Positions 6,201 to 11,116 of a DNA stretch of 11,116 bases are shown piece after piece (positions within the stretch are counted from its first letter, which is position 1; each line of letters begins with the position of its first letter). The notes under the pieces were generated by a model that saw only the letters and a list, made by a program, of their open reading frames with translations, was not told the DNA's origin and did not search any database. Source of the DNA: Phoronis ovalis (Eukaryota > Phoronida > Phoronidae); NCBI GenBank assembly GCA_028565635.1, contig JAOXYB010056234.1, forward strand, positions 1 to 11,116, in the 5' to 3' direction. Made by a program: the position numbers and the translations under genes.

Positions 6201-8414
6201 AGGAATCAGCAGCCAAAAAAAGTGCAGCTTCTGCGTATTAGCAAAAGATATCATGTTACGCGGAGTTTTTTAATTTCTTCCACGAATAGATATTATTACA
6301 TGGGTAAATACTGTTTGTAATGTTTTCCAAGTAATTGGAATCCGTGTCAGAATTCAAAATGGAACATAGGCTAGATTAATTATGTAATTTGTCTGGCTTC
6401 ACTTGAATTACAGCAGTAGAATTTTCTTCTGGAAAGCAAGATTGTTTTTCGTAATTATAGAAATAAATGTAACATTGTTCAAAACATGATTGTCATATTG
6501 AATGTATTCAGCGTCTGAAGTATGCCTTCAAACTACGGTTTACTGGAAAAGGACGCAGACACAATAGTTTTCATAAAAAAACACTACAAACTGCGACAGA
6601 TCGATGGTATCAGCTTTTAAAGAGGTTATTTTGATAACCTTGGCAATATTTAAATATCAAAAAATGAAACTGTTTATTTTACAGTATCTTGTCAATTAAT
6701 GTATGGATCTTCCAATTTTCACCAAGATATATATCTCCAAGGCGATTAGTGTTGAGGACATGGTATTTAAGGTGTGACATCTCCAGGGTGGGCCCTTTTT
6801 GAGCTTGAAGTCAAAAGGTCATTTGGAGATCAAATGTCAAATTTTACTCAAAAATAATGGTATCAGGTTGCACCTATTCTTTGATTTCATTGTCTGAAAA
6901 CTAATACAACATTGCCATCGCCTATAATAAAAGAAACATATTTTCAGACACGTGCATGAATTAACTTGTGCAGAGTACTCGCTTCAGAATGACTAGAAAC
7001 CTGTTATATTGTAGTTCATTATCAAGGGGCTGTATATGCTCATTAGCATGCCAGGATGTGATCGGCACAAACTAATCATATTGTGTCTTACTAAAATGGT
7101 TTCTAAATAACAAAACAATGCAGACTCTTCAATGCTCCTGCACGTGCCCTACAAGTACGGTATTGGTTCTAACTTGGAGCTTGCTATACAGTATTGTATA
7201 TTTAAAAAAATGGAAGTCGTAAATCAAAAGCATGACAACGGAAGAATTATAATTCACAATTAACTGAGTACATTTCATACTCTTTCCTTGTTTCAGCGCT
7301 ATGCTTCGGTGGAGATGGAAAAAACGAAGGCAACGTCGACATTCAAAATATTGCAGAAAACAGCAGTACATATAAGATAACAGTTGCTCTGATAGACACT
7401 GGTTTCCGGACAGACCACGCATCTTTTAGTGGATCAGCTGCAACTCATACTGTTGAATTGAGCTATAGTTTTGATGAAGATTTATATAATATAGACAATG
7501 TATTTGATGGTCATGGTCATGGTACTGCTGTATTGGATGTTCTCCTCAAGACGTGTGGGAACGTAAAGTTGAATCTTATATTGCTGAAGTCGGATTCCAG
7601 AAAAACCGGCTCTGAGTCTTTGACAGAAGCACTTAATTTCCTGCTGGGATGGAAACGTGACACCGGGAAACCTATCCATGTTGTTTCCACATCTCTTGGT
7701 TCACACACACATAGTGATGAACTAAATACAGCAACAGCTGAGTTATGCCTCAGCAGTGTTGTCATTACTGCGGCATCCAATGAGGGTTTAAAAGATAGTA
7801 ATACGATTTCGTACCCATCCCTGTATGGACATACAATATGCATGGGAGCACACGGGACAGTTGGATATAGAGAAGCAGACTACTCTCCGCAAGGCAAAGA
7901 ACTCACATTCCTTGGGCCTGGTAATCATGCTAATGTGGCATCAGCTATAAATAATAAAGAATTGAGATCAGTTTCGGGAACATCATTTGCGGCACCACAT
8001 ATGGCTGCTTGTGTGGCTTACACACTTGCTATAATTGGTAAGTTAGGATCATAACTAATTGTTTCCTGATTGATAAACTTTACAATTCCTTACTATTCTC
8101 TTAGTAGATGGTATAGACATACCTTATTAAAGAATTTCTTTTTCCATGTTGCATAAATATTTCTAAGAAAGCTCTCTTCAAAGTTTGGTAATATTTCCCA
8201 ATATGTTTCAGGTTCATGGCGGAATAGTGAAGATGTTATGAAGAAAATGACAAACACACACCTTATGAAACAGCTTTTAATTGGATTTTCGAGTGAGCAG
8301 TCTAATCCAACCAAGACATCTGGTTATGGAAGACTAAAATTTGAAAAAATAAAAACTGACAGTTTGAAACACGCACTGGAAGAAAACCGTATCAATTTTG
8401 GGTTATCATCCTAA
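181..8414 (+). CDS. Tandem death-effector-domain / subtilisin-like (S8) protease fusion, 8 exons, 562 aa
   Basis: Predicted intracellular serine protease with two N-terminal DEDs. The spliced CDS joins 181-299, 2628-2803, 3588-3726, 5105-5295, 5428-5487, 5794-5853, 7297-8037 and 8212-8414. All introns are GT-AG and the 1689-nt sum keeps one open frame. DED1 is about residues 10-95, DED2 about 113-203, a Lys/Asp/Glu-rich linker 209-262, and the S8 domain about 275-545. The S8 motifs are D282 in VALIDTGF, H323 in HGTAV, oxyanion N410 in AASNEG, S478 in GTSFAAPH, and a C-terminal GYGRL at 533-537. In known proteins tandem DEDs recruit caspase-8/10 to FADD platforms by filament assembly. By analogy this protein would be clustered and activated by DED contacts; that is inference. 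No signal peptide, transmembrane segment or recognisable I9 propeptide is visible, so the DEDs occupy the place of a prodomain. The start is the ATG at 181, in good Kozak context (A at -3, G at +4), with an in-frame stop at 160-162. Domain calls are strong; exact splice sites rest on consensus and frame only. Confidence 0.87.
616..1301. mobile_element. Fold-back MITE with TTAA target duplication, copy 1
   Basis: The element spans 620-1297 between direct TTAA copies at 616-619 and 1298-1301. Its ends are inverted repeats beginning GGCTAAGCTGGACCCTCGT. They match nearly base for base for about 70 bp and then imperfectly to about 845 and 1070, including a shared GGTACATCCTAC block inward. The roughly 225-bp middle is unpaired. 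There is no transposase ORF, so it is non-autonomous. A TTAA duplication is the hallmark of piggyBac-type transposases, but the end sequence is not one I recognise, so the superfamily is tentative. Confidence 0.82.
1654..1666 (+). promoter_or_regulatory. CTCF-like motif
   Basis: CCACTAGAGGGAG, preceded by GGG, matches the core CTCF consensus (CCASYAGRKGGC) except for A in place of the final C. CTCF is present in most bilaterians. A single match in an 11-kb window can be chance, so this is a candidate only. Confidence 0.25.
2628..2803 (+). CDS. Exon 2: second half of DED1
   Basis: The acceptor TTTTTAG ends at 2627 and the donor GTATAT starts at 2804. Entry is phase 2 and exit phase 1. It encodes residues 41-98: AELERVKNEDFCGLVRKLE, then KG, a CCRC cysteine cluster (67-70), then GGYSKLVYLL and the helix-6-like AADLPNIVKLIED. 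The order matches helices 3-6 of a DED. Reading through the donor meets a stop at 2824-2826, so intron retention would give a single-DED protein. Confidence 0.87.
2804..3587 (+). other. Intron 2 (phase 1, between DED1 and DED2)
   Basis: A 784-bp GT-AG intron separating the two DED cassettes. Most of it is the TA-flanked element at 2864-3532. Flanking TA-dinucleotide microsatellites occupy about 2849-2862 and 3537-3552. Confidence 0.8.
2864..3532. mobile_element. Putative MITE with 10-bp inverted ends in TA repeats
   Basis: TGTAACTGCA at 2864-2873 is perfectly inverted as TGCAGTTACA at 3523-3532, and both ends abut (TA)n tracts. The left end also folds on itself (TGTAACT paired with AGTTACA at 2877-2883). 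The inside has no ORF; a short direct repeat (TAAATGTATCTAAAATG-like) occurs twice near 3053-3105. A target duplication cannot be resolved inside the TA runs. The 10-bp match alone could be fortuitous. Confidence 0.45.
3588..3726 (+). CDS. Exon 3: linker and first half of DED2
   Basis: The acceptor TTTGTAG ends at 3587 and the donor GTAGGT starts at 3727. Entry is phase 1 and exit phase 2. A charged linker (residues 99-112, GDSKGNDKEE) precedes ETH and the helices LILKIKNSL and DIKTLCKES. The counterpart residues in exon 1 are closely similar. The alternative donor at 3731 is excluded because it would bring the in-frame TAG at 3728-3730 into the exon. Confidence 0.84.
3870..4350. mobile_element. 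Fold-back MITE of the same TTAA family, older copy 2
   Basis: The left end GGCAAAGCTAAAGTCTCATT and the inverted right end (CCAGCTCAGCC then TTAA at 4351-4354) match copy 1 at both termini. The inner left arm shares AAAAATCATAA and a CCCAGTGATCTAAATTC-like block with copy 1. The left flank is TTTA rather than TTAA. At 481 bp it is shorter than copy 1 and its arms are much more diverged, indicating an older, decayed insertion. Confidence 0.65.
4791..5004. mobile_element. Small C/G-tract-rich inverted-end element
   Basis: The left end CATGGCCGTCAGA and the right end, read inverted as CAGGCCCGTCAGA, form imperfect terminal repeats, each followed inward by GGGGGTGCGTT. The pentamer CATAC flanks both sides (4786-4790 and 5005-5009), a possible target duplication. 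Inside are three ACGCACCCCC(C)TTT blocks (about 4825, 4869, 4968) and a 21-T run at 4911-4931. CAGG-type ends are reminiscent of hAT MITEs, but those make 8-bp duplications, so classification is open. ORFs on both strands here are low-complexity by-products. Confidence 0.6.
5105..5295 (+). CDS. Exon 4: second half of DED2
   Basis: The acceptor TGTTTTAG ends at 5104 and the donor GTATGA starts at 5296. Entry is phase 2 and exit phase 1, exactly as in exon 2. It encodes residues 146-208, including AELEKIGDHEFCKLVEKLE and GGYSMLLHLFETAGLSTIKDM, which line up motif by motif with exon 2. Reading through the donor stops almost at once (TAA at 5302-5304), so retention of intron 4 would give a DED-DED protein without protease. 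Confidence 0.87.
5428..5487 (+). CDS. Exon 5: 60-nt charged linker exon (copy A)
   Basis: The acceptor TTTACAG ends at 5427 and the donor GTACTG starts at 5488. It is symmetrical (phase 1 to phase 1), so skipping it would not shift frame. It encodes residues 210-228 in full, of low complexity and rich in Lys, Asp and Thr (DTKSKDKKD). It is the duplicate of exon 6 and resembles the linker at the start of exon 3. It is called from splice signals, frame and duplication rather than from any domain. Confidence 0.72.
5668..5715 (+). pseudogene. Relic of the exon 4 3' end inside intron 5
   Basis: This stretch parallels 5265-5312 (end of exon 4, its donor and first intron bases). Both read with ELNP-coding sequence and share the downstream TAAAATRGTGAT. 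The donor GGTATG of exon 4 is AATATG here, so the GT is lost and the copy cannot be spliced as an exon end. It marks the left boundary of the duplicated unit. Confidence 0.7.
5794..5853 (+). CDS. Exon 6: 60-nt charged linker exon (copy B)
   Basis: The acceptor TTTGCAG ends at 5793 and the donor GTACTT starts at 5854. Length and phase match exon 5. It encodes residues 230-248 in full (SDGKHENKEDSSVNAFKPK), a hydrophilic and probably flexible spacer. The aligned similarity with exon 5 and its flanks makes it a tandem duplicate. Confidence 0.72.
5854..7296 (+). other. Intron 6 (phase 1, between linker and protease)
   Basis: A 1443-bp GT-AG intron. Its start (to about 6030) is the tail of duplication copy B, and about 6628-6870 is a fragment of the AGGTCA-containing repeat family. 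The rest is AT-rich without a recognisable feature. An open stretch at 6126-6320 has no domain signal. Confidence 0.75.
6628..6870. repeat. Dispersed repeat family, intronic fragment
   Basis: The block from 6691 reads GTCAATTAATGTATGGATCT followed by TCCAATTTTCACCAAG, and near 6810-6870 has AAAAGGTCATTTGGAGATCA and ATTTTACTCAAAA. It matches in order the units at 9286-9530 and 9531-9740. Its left edge (TTTTGATAACCTTGG...) resembles the end of a preceding unit, so it seems cut from an array. There is no coding potential. Confidence 0.65.
7297..8037 (+). CDS. Exon 7: S8 subtilisin-like protease core
   Basis: The acceptor CTTGTTTCAG ends at 7296 and the donor GTAAGT starts at 8038; both phases are 1. 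This 741-nt exon carries the whole catalytic set: D282 (VALIDTGF), H323 (GHGHGTAV), a substrate-strand STSLGS at 379-384, N410 (AASNEG) and S478 (SGTSFAAPHMAA). A hydrophilic stretch resembling the linker exons (GGDGKNEG) opens it. The S8 family cleaves peptide bonds by serine nucleophile attack. Reading past the donor adds only KLGS before a stop at 8052-8054. Confidence 0.93.
8212..8414 (+). CDS. Exon 8: C-terminal part of S8 domain and stop
   Basis: The acceptor TATGTTTCAG ends at 8211 and entry is phase 1. It encodes residues 497-562 and ends with TAA at 8412-8414. The segment includes a helix rich in Met and Lys (DVMKKMTNTHLMKQLL) and the GYGRL at 533-537, matching the GxGxxN-like C-terminal turn where subtilase domains usually end. 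A short charged tail follows. No further domain is present. Confidence 0.85.
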
Positions 8415-8660
8415 TCATTGTGTGCTGAATGTATCACTTTGATGTCTTGTAACAGTTATTATTCAATCTAGTATAATGTGGTAACGTGAGTAAATGAAGT
8501 TCCAACCACATCGCCTTTAATAGAGTTCTGCGTTGTTCAAAGTTCTCCACATAGAAACATACAACTATTTCTGACTAGCTACAGGTGTGTTTTTGTTCAA
8601 TAGTGTTACATAGCCACAAGTTTAAAAATGTCTTGCAATAAAGATATCTATTGTTACTGG
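8415..8660 (+). promoter_or_regulatory. 3' UTR with AATAAA poly(A) signal
   Basis: The first canonical AATAAA after the stop codon is at 8637-8642, followed within 30 nt by a T/G-richer stretch. A 3' UTR of about 240-260 nt is predicted. An ATTAAA near 8706 is a weaker alternative. Confidence 0.6.
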
Positions 8661-9096
8661 GACAATTGCAAGTGTTAACCAATTATTAATGAACTAATGT
8701 AGTTTTATTAAAGCGAAAGAGAAAGTCAGATTTTCGCTCATATACATGGTATATGGTTTGAACGTCTTGTCGTGGACCAGTGGCATTGCGGTTTCGTTTC
8801 AGTAGCTTGTTGTATGTCTTACTTCCCGCTATCTTCTTGTCTTATATTGTGTATTATTTACCTAATTTTGCTGAAGAAGTAGTGTTCTAAAGTGTATCTT
8901 GTTGCTTATTCCATTGTAATTCATGGATGTTTATCTTAATTAAAAGGTAAAACATTTTGAATAGTTATTACATTTCACATAGTGTATGTAGTTGGTTGGT
9001 GTCAAATATATATTTCATTAGTTTATCACAACTATGAAATTGGTAATTATATTACATCGGATATTGATATGTTTCAGTTCCAAGTTTCATCGTTAA
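8661..9096. other. Intergenic AT-rich sequence
   Basis: Nothing beyond AT-rich unique-looking DNA between the gene's 3' end and the 39-bp minisatellite: no ORF with a domain pattern, no RNA gene seen. Confidence 0.5.
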
Positions 9097-9252
9097 GTGG
9101 TCGATATTACTTAGAGTTGCTCCTATAAGAGAACAGTGGTCAACATTACTTAGAGTTGCTCCTATAAGGGAACAGTGGTCAACATTAGTTAGAGTTGCTC
9201 CTATAAGGGAACAGTGGTCAACATTAGTTAGAGTTGCTCCTATAAGGGAACA
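9097..9252. repeat. 39-bp minisatellite, 4 copies
   Basis: Units start at 9097, 9136, 9175 and 9214 with the form GTGGTCAACATTA.TTAGAG followed by TTGCTCCTATAAGGGAACA. Units 3 and 4 are identical; units 1 and 2 differ by a few substitutions. The array ends sharply at 9252 and lies just upstream of the 245-bp repeat pair. Confidence 0.95.
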
Positions 9253-9285
9253 AGCCTATTTGTTTTGTACGTTTTCTTTCTTCTT

Positions 9286-9740
9286 TTTCTTTATCTTCCT
9301 CTAATTTTCAGCAAGCTGTATCTCGAAGACAGTTACAGCTAGAGACATGCGGTACTTCATATGTGGCATCCCCAGAATATGTTGACATTGAGGTCAAAGG
9401 TCATTTGGAGATGAAAGGTCACATTTTCAAAATTGCTCAAAATATGCCAAATGATGGTTTCGAGATACAACGAAGTTGTTTTGATGATATTTGAGAATAT
9501 TTCGGTAGTAAAAGGTGATTTTTTGGCATCTTCAATTAATTTATTGATCTTCCAATTTTCACTAAGCTAAATCTCGAAGACAATTACAGTTATGAACATG
9601 GTACTAGCGTAGGCCATTGTTGATCTTTGGGGTGAAAGGGTCATTTGGTGGTCAAAGGTCAAATTTCTGAAATTGCTCAAAAGTTGCAACTAGGTAATTT
9701 TGATGACCTCCGAGACTTTTTCGGTACTGAAAGGTGACTT
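9286..9740. repeat. Two tandem units of the about 245-bp repeat family
   Basis: Unit 1 (about 9286-9530) and unit 2 (about 9531-9740) share in order ATTTTCA(G/C)..AAGCT, ATCTCGAAGACA.TTACAG, a GGTCATTTGG.G block, AAATTGCTCAAAA, TTTTGATGA and TTTCGGTA.T.AAAGGTGA. Together with the intron 6 fragment they define a family present both in and outside the gene. No ORF or obvious transposon end is seen. Confidence 0.75.
9391..9403 (+). promoter_or_regulatory. Perfect DR1 half-site pair (AGGTCA n AGGTCA)
   Basis: AGGTCAAAGGTCA is an exact DR1 element, the type bound by RXR, HNF4 and COUP-TF nuclear receptors. The next repeat unit has TGGTCAAAGGTCA at 9649-9661, one base off. Binding is unproven; the sites come with the repeat family. 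Confidence 0.4.
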
Positions 9741-11028
9741 TATGTAACAAACACTATACTAGGAACCTTGAGAAAATGACAATTCTGACAAGTTCTTATT
9801 ACATTTTTCCATTCCTTACAACTCAAGGTACCTATATAGTGAAATATTCTACACCGAGTAGTAATATAGGAGTGATCTCGTAGATCTATAGATTCTCCGT
9901 CTATCTTCTTGAATGTGCCAATGCTTTAAGCTTACAGTCACAAGTTACATACCGTTTAGATTATGCAATTCGGCCTGCGCATCAGTGGTACATTTTATCT
10001 TTATTGGTTTATGCCCATGTAGATTGTGACCATTTTATTGCAATAATAGTTAAATGGATCTCAGGGGACTGTATATCCTGGGCACAAGCGTGAGATACAA
10101 TTTCTAAGATGTTGACTAAAATGTATTTTTCCAAAAAATTGATTCACCTGTCACAAAATCAGGATCAACAAAATCATAAAATACATTCTTTGTTTTTCTT
10201 ATAATTTGTTTTTGCCACCAAACAGTATTTTCATTTTAGCAAAGAATCGTATTTCGTTCTAGCCTAAATTAGTTGTCACTCTAGAGTTTACCTTATGTTT
10301 TAATAAATACTTAAAGAATGAGAAGACAGTCATGTTTTACAGTTCTTCAAACAGTTTAAAACGTAATATAATTCGGTGGATACTCCATATTTCACAGTGC
10401 AGCAGTAATACAGTAAATTTAGTTAAATATAACTTCTAAGGATGCAATTACCTGGATGTTCAATTTACTATTTATAGATTTTTGAGTTTAAAAGCCACGA
10501 TATGTTAACGCTAACAGTGACACATGTGGAAATTAAAATCGACATTGTCTATGCTAATATGTTGGCAGCGTACCTACAGGGTCACTAGGATGCCCAATTC
10601 TGTGTTATCCAATTTTGTATGTCAATAAAAGTATTAGATACATAAATCTTTAATGATTTTGCATCTTACATGCTATCAATTGTATATTTGTTGTCCTTCA
10701 AACTACATTTTGTTCCGAAACCATTTTTTCCTTGCCTATAAACTCCTTTGTTGTTTGCCAAAAATTCGTGCCCATTCAGAGCCAGACGCTTTTCTCATTA
10801 AATCTATATACTGGTATTAAGTACAGTATCACAACTTGTTTAACACTGGCCAGCTGATTGGCGTGTAAACCACATTTCACTGTCTATGTACAAACCTTTC
10901 AATTTCTTAAAACTAAAGTATTTTATCAAATAATATTTGATAAATATTTTTGTACATAATTTATAACAATCATAATTTAATTGAGGAGGTATTTAAAATA
11001 AATTTTACCTTTTAATACCGAAATATAT
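9741..11028. other. AT-rich intergenic sequence, no gene seen
   Basis: No ORF of note, RNA gene or long repeat is apparent. A small perfect hairpin with 9-bp arms (TTATCAAAT and ATTTGATAA, 10923-10943) is present, of the kind common in AT-rich DNA. Confidence 0.5.
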
Positions 11029-11116
11029 ACCTATACATCTACCTATACATCTACCTATACATCTACCTATACATCTACCTATACATCTACCTATACATCT
11101 ACCTATACATCTACCT
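11029..11116. repeat. 12-bp minisatellite running off the window
   Basis: ACCTATACATCT is repeated seven times without a mismatch, plus four bases, up to the window end. The array is cut by the window, so its true length is unknown. Confidence 0.97.

Noticed and set aside
6126-6320. 64-aa plus-strand ORF in intron 6
   Set aside because: No recognisable motif and no fitting splice sites; it would not join the gene in frame.
8038-8054. Protease ending at the stop 8052-8054 without exon 8
   Set aside because: A good GTAAGT donor at 8038 and exon 8 supply the usual C-terminal GYG segment of the S8 domain; the short form is at most an isoform.
7129-8314. Four minus-strand ORFs (97, 65, 108 and 73 aa) over exons 7-8
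   Set aside because: Antisense shadows of the protease exons, with no motifs of their own.
9097-9252. Possible CRISPR-like array
   Set aside because: Units are head-to-tail with no unique spacers, and the DNA is eukaryotic; it is a minisatellite.

Overview
This is AT-rich eukaryotic nuclear DNA, probably from a marine invertebrate. The evidence is a gene split by eight-exon GT-AG splicing, long AT-rich introns, MITE-like elements, minisatellites and an AATAAA poly(A) signal. The multiplied death-effector-type domains would suit a lophotrochozoan such as a bivalve mollusc, but that assignment is a guess from style. There is no sign of operons, ribosome binding sites, CRISPR or RNA genes.

The window holds one plus-strand protein-coding gene, reconstructed here from splice sites and frames (181 to 8414). 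Eight exons give a 1689-nt CDS, which is 562 residues plus a stop, with every junction in frame. Exons 1-2 encode a death effector domain (DED1) and exons 3-4 encode a second one (DED2). Exons 5 and 6 are two 60-nt charged linker exons. Exons 7-8 encode a subtilisin-like S8 serine protease domain with an intact Asp/His/Ser triad and oxyanion Asn. The layout DED-DED-linker-protease copies that of caspase-8/10, but with a subtilase where the caspase domain would be. No signal peptide or membrane segment is seen, so an intracellular protease activated by DED-driven assembly is the most economical inference.

The gene shows its history. The two-exon DED cassette is an internal duplication with the same intron phases. 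All modules downstream of DED1 have phase-1 boundaries. A second, smaller tandem duplication produced exons 5 and 6 and left a dead copy of the 3' end of exon 4 inside intron 5.

The introns hold mobile elements. Intron 1 (620-1297) and intron 3 (3870-4350) each carry a fold-back MITE of one TTAA-flanked family. Intron 2 is mostly an element with 10-bp inverted ends in TA repeats. Intron 3 also has a small C/G-tract-rich element (4791-5004). Intron 6 has a fragment of a repeat family that recurs downstream of the gene.

Downstream of the poly(A) signal (8637) lie a four-copy 39-bp minisatellite, two tandem units of the about 245-bp repeat with AGGTCA direct repeats, about 1.3 kb of featureless AT-rich DNA, and a 12-bp minisatellite running off the window end.
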